This document shows positions 1 to 7,263 of a DNA stretch of 32,881 nucleotides, piece after piece (position 1 is the stretch's first letter; each line of letters begins with the position of its first letter). Location of the stretch: contig CANFHM010000025.1 of assembly GCA_947446975.1 (NCBI GenBank), positions 1 through 32,881 on the forward strand, written 5' to 3'. The translations under genes and the position numbers were made by a program. The notes below the pieces were generated by a model, which was not told where the DNA came from, did no database searches, and saw only the letters and a list, made by a program, of their open reading frames with translations. This stretch comes from Microthrixaceae bacterium. GTDB lineage: Bacteria > Actinomycetota > Acidimicrobiia > Acidimicrobiales > Acidimicrobilacustridaceae.

Positions 1-261
1 ATCGCCGGATGGAACCTGGCGATCGACGAGTCCGATGCGCTGGTGGCGGCCACCCGGCAGGTCGGTTTCCCCGTCGGTCATGCCTCGGCCCAGATGGGCT
101 GGCGCGGACTCCTGAGCCGACCCACCTGGCGGGTGCTCGTCTACTCAGCTGACGAACCACCGGAGAAGCGCGGACTCGTGCTCGTCGATGGCGTCGACGG
201 TGCCGTCGTCGAATGGTTCGTCGAGGACAACCCCGAGGATTGGGCCGCGCTCAACTCCTGA
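1..261 (+). CDS. C-terminal fragment of an unrecognised protein
   Basis: An open frame enters from the left edge and ends at TGA 259-261, so only the last 86 residues are seen and the true start lies outside the window. A GTG at 43 is internal and is not needed as a start. The fragment is soluble-looking, with Trp residues and an acidic C-terminal end (VEDNPEDWAALNS). No family motif is recognisable to me. Its last 11 bases overlap the tail of the convergent minus-strand gene that ends at 251. Position just before pgsA suggests nothing firm about function. Confidence 0.6.
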   Translation: MAGWNLAIDESDALVAATRQVGFPVGHASAQMGWRGLLSRPTWRVLVYSADEPPEKRGLVLVDGVDGAVVEWFVEDNPEDWAALNS

Positions 262-751
262 TCGAGGCCAGGGTGCGTTCGATCCGTCTGAGGTTCTCCG
301 AGCCCACGGTGACAGCGGCATCGAGGAGCTGCAGTGCTGTCACCGATCCGGCACCGGCTGCTGTCCCGCTGCGGTACCACTGATCTCCGTGGATGGCGCC
401 GAGGTCGTCGGCGAACTCGCCGGCCAGGTCGGTGAGCTGCTCGAGCACGGCGTCGCAGGTCTCGACCACCGGGTTGTGCCAGTTGCGCTGGGCGGGATCG
501 ATGACGGCGGGATGGAACAGCGGGAGGTCGTTGACCTGGGTCTGGCGCAGCGCCTCGCGCTGGATGAGCCAGGTCCGCACCGTGTCAGCGGCCAGTTCGA
601 GGGCCGAGACCCCCTCGGGGCCGACCTGCTGCGCACGCGCCTCCACAACCGGATCGACGACGGGGAGCAGCAGCGCCCGGTAGCGGCGGGGGAAGGATCG
701 GAGTGCGATCGCGGCGTCGGTCGGGGCGATCGAGGAGGGATCGTTGGTCAC
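251..751 (-). CDS. DinB-like (four-helix bundle) protein
   Basis: Protein of 166 residues read from GTG 749-751. The N-terminal pattern RSFPRRYRALLLP, a predominantly helical composition and the late segment HGDQWYRSG resemble the DinB/YfiT-like superfamily. In that superfamily scattered His residues bind a metal, and members act as thiol transferases or are uncharacterised. I infer the family from this weak pattern; no catalytic role can be assigned. A TACCGT box lies six bases upstream of the GTG, so the mRNA may be leaderless. The gene is divergent from pgsA and its 3' end overlaps the end of the partial gene at 1-261 by 11 bp. An alternative is an unrelated helical protein. Confidence 0.6.
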   Translation of the reverse strand: MTNDPSSIAPTDAAIALRSFPRRYRALLLPVVDPVVEARAQQVGPEGVSALELAADTVRTWLIQREALRQTQVNDLPLFHPAVIDPAQRNWHNPVVETCDAVLEQLTDLAGEFADDLGAIHGDQWYRSGTAAGAGSVTALQLLDAAVTVGSENLRRIERTLASIRS

Positions 752-757
752 ATCCCC

Positions 758-763
758 ACGGTA
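758..763 (-). promoter_or_regulatory. Candidate -10 box (TACCGT) for the DinB-like gene
   Basis: On the minus strand TACCGT is followed by six bases and then the GTG start at 751. That spacing would put the transcription start at or next to the start codon, as in leaderless actinobacterial genes. No clear -35 is visible. Confidence 0.45.
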
Positions 764-818
764 CCGGTTCGATGGGCCCGAACCCGGGGGAGTCCGGAGT
801 GCGGCGCGACACGACTGC

Positions 819-824
819 TACCGT
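819..824 (+). promoter_or_regulatory. Candidate -10 box (TACCGT) for the pgsA operon
   Basis: TACCGT lies about 67 bases before the pgsA ATG at 891. A start near 831 would give a leader of about 60 nt that contains the Shine-Dalgarno sequence AGAGGAGA (878-885). Confidence 0.35.
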
Positions 825-890
825 TGTCTGGTCTGGTGATGGCCACCACATGTGCCACCCGAGCAGTTCGGGTCGGCAGAGGAGAACCCC

Positions 891-1574
891 ATGCTCGACG
901 GTCGATGGAAGACAAGCATCGAACGAGGTCTGAAGCCGGTCGGCGTCAAGCTCCGACGCGCCGGCGTCAACGCCGATGTCCTCACCGGGGCCGGTGTGGT
1001 CATGGCCGCAGCCTCGGGTGTCGCCATCGCCAGTGGGCATCTCTCGCTCGGTCTGCTTCTGCTGGTGCTCACCGGTCTGCCCGACGCCCTCGACGGCGCG
1101 GTCGCCAAGGCTGCCGGCACCGCCGGCCCTCGCGGTGCGTTCTTCGACTCCGTCGCTGACCGGATCTCCGACACCTTCCTGCTCCTCGGTGTCGCGTGGC
1201 ATCTCGCCTCCACCGATCCGGGTCTGCTCCCGTTGCTGCCGATGGCGGTGCTCGGGGCCTCGCTGATCATCTCCTACGAGCGGGCCAAGGCCGAAGCGCT
1301 CGGATACAACGCCAAGGGCGGCGTGATGGAGCGCGCCGAGCGGATCATCCTGCTCGGGCTCGGCCTGCTGTTCCAGGCACTCCTCGTCCCGATCCTGTGG
1401 ATCATGCTCGTCCTCACCGCCGTCACCGCGGTCCAGCGATTCGTCAAGGTGTGGCGTCAGGCGTCCATGGAACGACCTGCGGTCGCCTCCACCCGTCGGG
1501 CGCCCCGCCGTCGGGCCGCTCGTGCGACCTCCACCGCCTGGCGACAGAACCTGCAGTCACGCCGCCGTCGATAG
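891..1574 (+). CDS. pgsA: CDP-alcohol phosphatidyltransferase, probable phosphatidylinositol phosphate synthase
   Basis: Protein of 227 residues. This family of membrane enzymes joins CDP-diacylglycerol to an alcohol; in actinobacteria the copy in this gene order makes phosphatidylinositol phosphate from inositol phosphate. The family motif is visible as D65xxD68G69xxA72K73(x8)G82xxxD86xxxD90, with the metal-binding Asp residues intact but Lys73 where Arg is usual. Several hydrophobic helices follow (about 30-60, 94-128, 150-172). The last 35 residues are Arg-rich and probably cytosolic. ATG 891 is chosen over the upstream in-frame GTG at 852 because AGAGGAGA sits six bases before it. The acyltransferase gene follows after 6 bp and pimA after that, the order known from mycobacteria (pgsA1-patA-pimA). 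Substrate assignment rests on this context. Confidence 0.85.
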   Translation: MLDGRWKTSIERGLKPVGVKLRRAGVNADVLTGAGVVMAAASGVAIASGHLSLGLLLLVLTGLPDALDGAVAKAAGTAGPRGAFFDSVADRISDTFLLLGVAWHLASTDPGLLPLLPMAVLGASLIISYERAKAEALGYNAKGGVMERAERIILLGLGLLFQALLVPILWIMLVLTAVTAVQRFVKVWRQASMERPAVASTRRAPRRRAARATSTAWRQNLQSRRRR

Positions 1575-1580
1575 GGCCGT

Positions 1581-2528
1581 ATGGCTCTCGATGTCGTCAC
1601 CGCGGCCTACCGGGCCGGAGCCTTCGTCTCGCGATCGTTGCCGCTCCCACTCGCTGATGGCATGGCGCGGTTCCTGAGTCGCACCGCGGCCCGTGTGTCG
1701 CGGGAGCGGCGCATGATCGTGGCCCGCCATCTCCGGCGTGTCCGGCCCGAGCTCGAGGGTCGTGCCCTGCGCCGGGCGGTCGATGCCACCTTCGAGAGCT
1801 ACGCCCGGTACTGGGTCGAATCCTTCCGGCTCCCCGACATGTCGACCGAGCAGGTCGACGCCGGGTTCGTGGTGCAGGACTTCCACCACATCAGCGATGC
1901 GATCGCCGCCGGTACCGGCGTGATCGTCACCATGCCGCATCTCGGCGGTTGGGACTGGGCGGGGTTCTGGCTCACCTCGGTGCACGGCTACGAGGTCACT
2001 GTCGTCGTCGAGGCGGTCGAGCCGCCGGCGCTGTTCGAGTTCTTCGCCTCGTTCCGGCGCGAGCTCGGCATCAACATCGTGCCGCTCGGTCCGTCCTCGG
2101 GCACCGAGATCCTCCGGGCGCTCGCCCACAACCATGTGATCTGTCTGCTGGCCGATCGTGACATCACCGGCGACGGCATCGAACTCGACATGTTCGGGGA
2201 ACGCACCTCGATCCCCGCCGGCCCCGCGATGCTGGCGCTGCGATCCGGCGCCCCGCTGCTCACGGCCGCCGTGTACTTCGAGGGGGCGCACGGGCACCGG
2301 GCGATCGTGCAGGCGCCGCTCGACACCGAACGGCGCGGTCGACTCCGCGCCGATGTGGATCGGGTCACCCACGACATGGTGGAGCGGCTCGAGGGACTGA
2401 TCGCCCATGCCCCCGAGCAGTGGCATCTCCAGCAGCCCAACTGGCCGAGTGACTACGACCTGCTCGAAGCGATCGGCAAGCCCCATCCGCGCCCGGCCGC
2501 CGGACCCGCCTCCCGACGGGAGGCGTGA
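1581..2528 (+). CDS. LpxL/HtrB-family acyltransferase, probable phosphatidylinositol mannoside acyltransferase (PatA type)
   Basis: Protein of 315 residues of the lysophospholipid/lauroyl acyltransferase family. The catalytic H(x4)D motif is seen at residues 120-125 (HLGGWD). An N-terminal region (about 10-35) of aromatic and hydrophobic residues probably attaches it to the inner leaf of the membrane. A second family block appears near ADRDITGDGIELDMFG, followed by the Pro- and Gly-rich RTSIPAGPAMLALRSGAP. Between pgsA (6 bp upstream) and pimA (1 bp downstream) its likely job is to acylate the mannose of PIM lipids, as mycobacterial PatA does. Gram-positive bacteria lack lipid A, so a lipid A role is unlikely. 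ATG 1581 has no strong ribosome site and may rely on translational coupling. Confidence 0.85.
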   Translation: MALDVVTAAYRAGAFVSRSLPLPLADGMARFLSRTAARVSRERRMIVARHLRRVRPELEGRALRRAVDATFESYARYWVESFRLPDMSTEQVDAGFVVQDFHHISDAIAAGTGVIVTMPHLGGWDWAGFWLTSVHGYEVTVVVEAVEPPALFEFFASFRRELGINIVPLGPSSGTEILRALAHNHVICLLADRDITGDGIELDMFGERTSIPAGPAMLALRSGAPLLTAAVYFEGAHGHRAIVQAPLDTERRGRLRADVDRVTHDMVERLEGLIAHAPEQWHLQQPNWPSDYDLLEAIGKPHPRPAAGPASRREA

Positions 2529-2529
2529 G

Positions 2530-3606
2530 ATGCGCATCGGACTCGTGTGTCCCTACAGCCTCACCCTGCCCGGTGGGGTGCAGGGCCAGGTGCTCGGCCT
2601 CGCCCATGCGCTCCGGGCCCGCGGTCATGACGTCCGGGTGCTCGGTCCCTGCGACGGACCCCCTCCCGATGCGGGGGTCACGCCGCTCGGCGACAGCCTG
2701 CCCACCGCCGCCAACGGCTCGATGGCGCCGATCGCCCCCGATCCATCGGCACAGCTGCGCACGATCCGGGCGCTGCGCGACGAGCGGTTCGACATCGTGA
2801 ACCTCCATGAGCCCCTCGCTCCCGGGGTCACCCAGACCGCGCTGCTGTTCAAGTCCCAGCCCCTCGTCGGCACCTTCCATGCGGCGGGGGAGAGCGCCGG
2901 CTATCGCTGGCTCAACCCCATCGTCCGATGGCTCGCCGGGAAACTCGATCTGCGCTGTGCGGTGTCGGCCGATGCCCGTGAGATGGCGCGCGCCGCGGTC
3001 GGCGGGGACTACGAACTGCTCTTCAACGGCGTGGATCTGCGGGCCTATGAGGGCGATCCGGTCCCTCCCGCCGAGGCCCCCACGGTGCTGTTCCTCGGTC
3101 GTCATGAACCCCGCAAGGGGCTCGCCGTGCTCCTCGAGGCCATGGGGGAGCTGCCGTCGGAGGTGCGACTCTGGGTCGCCGGTGATGGTCCCGAGACCGA
3201 GGAACTGCGACGACGAGTGGCGGGTGATGTGCGCATCGAATGGCTCGGCCGGCTCTCCGAACAGGAGAAGGTCCGACGTCTGCGGGCCGCCACGGTGTTC
3301 TGTGCCCCGTCGTTGCGCGGCGAGTCGTTCGGTGTGGTGCTCCTCGAGGCGATGGCGGCCCGGACCGCCGTGGTCGCCACCTCGTTACCGGGATACGCCA
3401 ACGTGGCCCGCGCCGATCTCGACGCCCTGCTCGTCGAGCCCGGTGATGCATCGGCCCTCGCTGCTGCACTGCGACGGGTGCTGCAGAATCCCCCGCTGCG
3501 CCGGGATCTGATCGAGTCGGGCACCGAGCGAGCGGCCAGCTTCTCGATGGCCCAGTTGGCCCAGCGCTACGAGGGGCTCTACGAGCAGGTCCTCCGTCGC
3601 CGGTAG
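2530..3606 (+). CDS. pimA: GT4 glycosyltransferase, probable phosphatidylinositol alpha-mannosyltransferase
   Basis: Protein of 358 residues with a GT-B fold. The N-terminal loop GGVQ at 15-18 is the acceptor and phosphate-binding loop of the PimA/GT4 family. The C-terminal donor domain has the GRHEPRKGL segment and the E265(x7)E273 motif (GESFGVVLLEA) that binds the nucleotide sugar. The enzyme is expected to transfer mannose from GDP-mannose to phosphatidylinositol at the cytosolic face of the membrane. ATG 2530 is chosen because GGGAGG (2518-2523) precedes it and because it lies 1 bp after the preceding stop; the frame is open further upstream but lacks PimA-like sequence. Operon order pgsA, acyltransferase, pimA supports the call. 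Confidence 0.9.
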   Translation: MRIGLVCPYSLTLPGGVQGQVLGLAHALRARGHDVRVLGPCDGPPPDAGVTPLGDSLPTAANGSMAPIAPDPSAQLRTIRALRDERFDIVNLHEPLAPGVTQTALLFKSQPLVGTFHAAGESAGYRWLNPIVRWLAGKLDLRCAVSADAREMARAAVGGDYELLFNGVDLRAYEGDPVPPAEAPTVLFLGRHEPRKGLAVLLEAMGELPSEVRLWVAGDGPETEELRRRVAGDVRIEWLGRLSEQEKVRRLRAATVFCAPSLRGESFGVVLLEAMAARTAVVATSLPGYANVARADLDALLVEPGDASALAAALRRVLQNPPLRRDLIESGTERAASFSMAQLAQRYEGLYEQVLRRR

Positions 3607-3618
3607 GATCTCCGTATC

Positions 3619-3645
3619 ATGCGCCCCACTGAGGTTCCCGAGTGA
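3619..3645 (+). other. Possible 8-codon upstream ORF coupled to the next gene
   Basis: ATG 3619 opens an eight-codon frame (MRPTEVPE) whose TGA at 3643-3645 overlaps the GTG start (3642-3644) of the M48-like gene. A TAGGAT box at 3604-3609, overlapping the pimA stop, lies nine bases before this ATG. Such a leader peptide could couple translation, but eight codons may occur by chance. Confidence 0.25.
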
Positions 3646-4463
3646 CCACCATCGTCGAGACGGCACCGAAGCCCATCCGACCCCTCCAGATGGCCACGGT
3701 CATCCCGGTGGTGGCCGCCGGCATCGTCGTCAGTGCCCTCCTGCTGCTGGCGCTCGGTCTCCTCGGCCTGCTGGTGGGGATCATCGGCACCGCCGTGGTG
3801 GCTGTCGTTCGCGTGCGTCGTCTCGGACACGGCATCGAGGCCGAGGTCCTGTCGAGGATCGGTGCCGAGGCGGTGTCGGGGCCCCTCGAGGCGCGTCTGA
3901 CCAACCTCGCCGAGGGACTCGCCGCCCAGCGCGGTGTGCCCATCCCTGCGCTGCGTCTCGTGGACGATCCGGCGGCGAACATGCTCGTGGTCGGGATGAC
4001 CCCGCAGCAGTCCGCGCTCGTGGTCACCACCGGTCTGCTCCAGGCTCTCGATCGCATCCAGCTCGAAGCGATCATCGGCCGCGGCATCGCCGAGATCCGT
4101 CAGGGCGATCTCCCCGCCGGCACATTGGCCGTCCGCTCCGTGGGTCGACCCTCCTCGGCGCTCGACGCCGGGGGAGCCGCCGGTCTTGCCGCACGTCCGT
4201 TCGCCGGTCTCGTCGCGGCCGGGGCCGCCTATGTCACCGACCCCGACCGCGATCTCCTGCTCGACCAGGCCGGTGTGGCGCTCACCCGCTACCCGCCGGG
4301 GCTGATCGCCGCGCTGGAGATCTGCGAGAGGGTGGGCACCACGCTCCAGCGTCCTGACCCCTCCACCGACCACCTCTGGATGGCCGCCACCGGTGCGCAG
4401 GGTCGTGCGGTCGCCGAGCGTCCCTCCCTCCACCTGCGCATCGAAGCGCTCCGACTCCTCTGA
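3642..4463 (+). CDS. Zinc-site-less M48 (HtpX-like) membrane pseudopeptidase
   Basis: Protein of 273 residues. Two hydrophobic helices at about 18-58 are followed by a domain that tracks M48 peptidases: RLVDDPAANMLVVG before the active site, ALVVTTGLLQAL, a LEAIIGRGIAEI segment (141-152), a late LLLDQAGVALTRYPPGLIAALE-like region and a closing HLRIEALRLL. In HtpX-type enzymes the 141-152 segment reads LEAxxxHExxHI; here the metal-binding HExxH is R147, G148 and E151 in place of His, Glu and His. The third ligand Glu is replaced by Leu206. The protein should therefore not bind catalytic zinc. GTG 3642 has GAGG (3631-3634) seven bases before it. A regulatory or scaffolding role in the envelope is inferred only from the loss of the site and the location after pimA. 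Confidence 0.7.
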   Translation: MTTIVETAPKPIRPLQMATVIPVVAAGIVVSALLLLALGLLGLLVGIIGTAVVAVVRVRRLGHGIEAEVLSRIGAEAVSGPLEARLTNLAEGLAAQRGVPIPALRLVDDPAANMLVVGMTPQQSALVVTTGLLQALDRIQLEAIIGRGIAEIRQGDLPAGTLAVRSVGRPSSALDAGGAAGLAARPFAGLVAAGAAYVTDPDRDLLLDQAGVALTRYPPGLIAALEICERVGTTLQRPDPSTDHLWMAATGAQGRAVAERPSLHLRIEALRLL

Positions 4464-4476
4464 TCCGGGAGACGCC

Positions 4477-5571
4477 ATGAACCGTCGGCTCCTGTCGCTG
4501 CTGCTCATGGCGGTCGCCGTCCCGGCGCTCCTGCTCTCCAGCTGTGGCGGTTCGAAGAAGAACGCCTCGCCCGCCGACAGCTCCACCTCGACGACTGTGG
4601 CGCTGCCCACCTTCCCGCTCACCGGTCTGCCCGCCGCCGATGCGGCCACCCGGGGGGATCATCCGGCCATTGTGGTCAAGATGGACAACAGTCCCGACGC
4701 CCGCCCGCAGACCGGCATCCAGCGGGCCGATGTCGTCTACGAACTCCTCGTCGAGGGCATCACCCGCTTCGCGCTCGTGTTCCACTCCGAGCTGCCCGAA
4801 CCGGTCGGTCCGGTGCGCTCGGCCCGCTCGAGCGACATCGATCTGGTGAGCGATCTCTCCCGGCCGCTGTTCGCCTGGTCCGGTGGCAACCCGGGGGTGG
4901 AGGCCGAGGTGGCCGCCGCTGCTCGAAAGGGACTCCTCACCGATGCGTCCTACAGCGCCGCCTTCGATGCCTACTTCCGCTCCACCGATCGGGTGGCCCC
5001 GCACAACCTCTACGTGAATCTCCCGAAGCTGCTCGAGCTGAAGGCGCCCGCCGGGCAGGGGGCGCCGGCGCCGTTGTTCACCTATCGGTCGGCCGACGCC
5101 GCGGTCGGCGGCATCGCGGCCACCGGGTTCTCGGTGGATTTCGGCGGCGGCACGGTCATCGACCACCTCTGGGACGCCTCACTCGGCGGCTGGCGGCGGT
5201 TCCAGATCGACTCGACACACGGGCGCGGCGACAGCGCCACCATGGATCGAGCCGGCGGGCAGGTCGCCCCGGCCAATGTCGTCGTGATGTTCACCGAGTA
5301 TGGCCAGAGCCCCTCCGACAGCAGGTCGCCGATGGCCCTCACCGTGGGGTCCGGCCGGGCGATCGTCTACACCGCCGGCCGCGCCATCGAAGCCACCTGG
5401 TCCCGCCCTGACGCCGCATCTCCCGCCGTGCTGCGCGACGCCGGTGGGTCGGTCATCGCCCTCACCCCCGGACGCACATGGGTCGAGCTGCCCCGGACCG
5501 GGTCCACCGTCACCACCTACGGCGACGCGGATGTCACGGTCACCGATCAGCTCCGGGCCGCCGCTCGCTGA
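4477..5571 (+). CDS. DUF3048-domain (YerB-like) lipoprotein
   Basis: Protein of 364 residues. A signal peptide with lipobox LSSC, lipidated at Cys23, is followed by a Ser/Thr-rich tether (about 25-45) and then a DUF3048 domain. Recognisable blocks are DNSPDARPQTGIQRADVVYE, the PVGPVRSARSSDI segment, FRSTDRVAPHNLY and the C-terminal VVVMFTEYGQ-like part with a Gly-rich closing strand. The family includes Bacillus YerB, found with sporulation and envelope genes; its biochemical role is unknown. ATG 4477 is preceded by GGGAGA (4467-4472) and starts 13 bp after the M48-like gene, so the two are probably co-transcribed. The protein should sit on the outer face of the cytoplasmic membrane. Confidence 0.85.
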   Translation: MNRRLLSLLLMAVAVPALLLSSCGGSKKNASPADSSTSTTVALPTFPLTGLPAADAATRGDHPAIVVKMDNSPDARPQTGIQRADVVYELLVEGITRFALVFHSELPEPVGPVRSARSSDIDLVSDLSRPLFAWSGGNPGVEAEVAAAARKGLLTDASYSAAFDAYFRSTDRVAPHNLYVNLPKLLELKAPAGQGAPAPLFTYRSADAAVGGIAATGFSVDFGGGTVIDHLWDASLGGWRRFQIDSTHGRGDSATMDRAGGQVAPANVVVMFTEYGQSPSDSRSPMALTVGSGRAIVYTAGRAIEATWSRPDAASPAVLRDAGGSVIALTPGRTWVELPRTGSTVTTYGDADVTVTDQLRAAAR

Positions 5572-5616
5572 GCCGGACACCGGCACCGACCCCTCCTCGG
5601 CGAGAGGGTCCTCCAC

Positions 5617-5647
5617 TTGGGATTCCTCTCGGACCGCCCCGTAGACT
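5617..5647 (+). promoter_or_regulatory. Promoter of pdxS, leaderless type
   Basis: TTGGGA (5617-5622) and TAGACT (5642-5647) are separated by 19 bases and resemble -35 and -10 boxes. The -10 ends six bases before the pdxS ATG at 5654, so transcription would begin at or beside the start codon; no Shine-Dalgarno sequence is present. Confidence 0.5.
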
Positions 5648-5653
5648 CACGCC

Positions 5654-6562
5654 ATGTCCGAACAGCTCTCCGACGCAACCACCTCCCGCGAGACCGGCAC
5701 GCAGCTCGTCAAGCGCGGCCTCGCCGACATGCTGAAGGGCGGCGTCATCATGGACGTCGTCGACCCCGAGCAGGCCCGTATCGCCGAGGATGCCGGCGCC
5801 ATCGCGGTCATGGCGCTGGAGCGTGTTCCCTCCGACATCCGTCGTGACGGTGGCGTGGCCCGTATGAGCGATCCCGAGATGATCGAGGGCATCAAGGCCG
5901 TCACCACCATCCCGGTCATGGCGAAGGCCCGTATCGGCCACTTCGCCGAGGCCCAGATCCTCCAGTCACTCGGTGTGGATTACATCGATGAATCCGAGGT
6001 CCTGACCCCGGCCGACGAGGCGCATCACATTGACAAGTGGGCGTTCACCACACCATTCGTGTGCGGTGCCACCAATCTGGGCGAGGCGCTCCGCCGCATC
6101 TCCGAAGGTGCCTGCATGATCCGCTCGAAGGGCGAGGCCGGCACCGGCAACGTGGTCGAGGCCGTGCGTCATCTCCGCAGCATCCTCGGCGACATCCGTC
6201 GGATCGGCACCGCTGATTCCGCCGAGCTGTTCGACTGGGCCAAGCGTCTCCAGGCACCGCTCCCGCTGGTGCAGGAGATCGCTCGCACCGGCACGCTCCC
6301 GGTCCCGATGTTCTGCGCCGGTGGCATCGCCACCCCGGCCGATGCCGCTCTCGTGATGCAGCTCGGTGCGCAGGCGGTGTTCGTGGGATCGGGCATCTTC
6401 AAGAGCGAGGACCCCTCCCGCATGGCCCGCGCCATCGTCGAGGCCACGGCGAACTACACCGACGCCGACATCCTCGCCAAGGTCAGCCGCGGGCTGGGCG
6501 ACGCCATGCCCGGCCTCGAGATCGGCTCCCTCGACACCAAGCTCGCCGAACGCGGCTGGTGA
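5654..6562 (+). CDS. pdxS: Pyridoxal 5'-phosphate synthase, lyase subunit PdxS
   Basis: Protein of 302 residues, a (beta/alpha)8 barrel that makes PLP from ribose 5-phosphate, glyceraldehyde 3-phosphate and ammonia supplied by PdxT. Key residues are visible: Asp34, Lys91 in VMAKARIGH (the Schiff-base lysine, Lys81 in Bacillus) and Lys159 in [10 protein letters not shown] (Lys149 in Bacillus). Conserved blocks such as [15 protein letters not shown] and the phosphate-binding [14 protein letters not shown] are intact, and the length is typical. It is expected to form a dodecamer core in the cytosol. pdxT follows after 53 bp. No ribosome site precedes ATG 5654, which fits the leaderless promoter immediately upstream. 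Confidence 0.97.
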   Translation: MSEQLSDATTSRETGTQLVKRGLADMLKGGVIMDVVDPEQARIAEDAGAIAVMALERVPSDIRRDGGVARMSDPEMIEGIKAVTTIPVMAKARIGHFAEAQILQSLGVDYIDESEVLTPADEAHHIDKWAFTTPFVCGATNLGEALRRISEGACMIRSKGEAGTGNVVEAVRHLRSILGDIRRIGTADSAELFDWAKRLQAPLPLVQEIARTGTLPVPMFCAGGIATPADAALVMQLGAQAVFVGSGIFKSEDPSRMARAIVEATANYTDADILAKVSRGLGDAMPGLEIGSLDTKLAERGW

Positions 6563-6615
6563 TCGGCCCCGCCGAGCACCGACACCACTGACCATGCAGC
6601 CATCGGAGCCCCCAG

Positions 6616-7200
6616 GTGCCCCCGGCGATCGGCATCCTCGCCCTGCAGGGTGCGGTTGATCTCCACGCCATCGCGCTCTCCCGTCTCGGTCTCGAGGCGG
6701 TGCTGGTGCGCACCCCGGCCCAGCTCGACACCGTCGATGCCCTGATCCTGCCCGGTGGTGAGTCCTCGGCGATGTCGAAGCTGCTCGTCATCAACGGGCT
6801 CCTCGAGCCGCTCCGGGCTCGCCTGCATGTGGGGATGCCTGCCCTGGGTACCTGCGCCGGCATGATCCTGCTCGCCACCGGGGTCCTCGACGGTCGTCCC
6901 GATCAGCAGTCCTTCTCGGCCATCGACATCGACGTCCGCCGCAACGCCTTCGGTCGACAGAACGATTCCTTCGAGACCGACCTCGAACTCGCAGCGATCG
7001 GTGAGGCGCCGATCCATGCCGTGTTCATCCGGGCCCCCGTCGTCGAGCGCACCGGCCCCGAGGTCGAGGTGCTCGCCACGATCGATGACGGGCGCCCCGT
7101 CGCCTGTCGACAGGGTGGCGTGATCGTCACCTCGTTCCATCCCGAACTCGCCGACGACCTGCGTGTGCACCAGTTGTTCCTCGCCGGCGTGGCAGCATGA
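6616..7200 (+). CDS. pdxT: Pyridoxal 5'-phosphate synthase, glutaminase subunit PdxT
   Basis: Protein of 194 residues, a class I glutamine amidotransferase that releases ammonia into PdxS. The catalytic triad is seen as Cys80 in LGTCAGMILLA and His175 with Glu177 in SFHPELADD. The oxyanion region LPGGESSAMSKLL and the N-terminal IGILALQGAV are characteristic of the family, although AVDLHA replaces the more usual DVxEH. The GTG at 6616 is chosen because GGAG (6605-6608) precedes it at normal spacing; the nearby ATG at 6594 is in another frame. Follows pdxS, with yebC downstream, as in mycobacteria. Confidence 0.95.
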   Translation: MPPAIGILALQGAVDLHAIALSRLGLEAVLVRTPAQLDTVDALILPGGESSAMSKLLVINGLLEPLRARLHVGMPALGTCAGMILLATGVLDGRPDQQSFSAIDIDVRRNAFGRQNDSFETDLELAAIGEAPIHAVFIRAPVVERTGPEVEVLATIDDGRPVACRQGGVIVTSFHPELADDLRVHQLFLAGVAA

Positions 7201-7237
7201 TCCCCGTCCTCTTCCCCGATCGCTCGATCGGCGGGGA
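7201..7237 (+). promoter_or_regulatory. Strong bulged stem-loop between pdxT and yebC
   Basis: CCGATCG (7216-7222) pairs with CGATCGG (7225-7231), and TCCCCG (7201-7206) pairs with CGGGGA (7232-7237). The 3' arm is continuous over 13 bases, while the 5' arm carries a nine-base bulge. No T-run follows, so it is not a classical terminator. It may process or stabilise the transcript or attenuate yebC. Confidence 0.4.
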
Positions 7238-7263
7238 CCCGAAGTTCTGAACAGGAGACCGAG

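Noticed and set aside
188..1159. Open frame of 323 codons on the plus strand before pgsA
   Set aside because: It crosses the DinB-like gene on the other strand and runs into pgsA in another frame; composition is Arg/Gly shadow-like.
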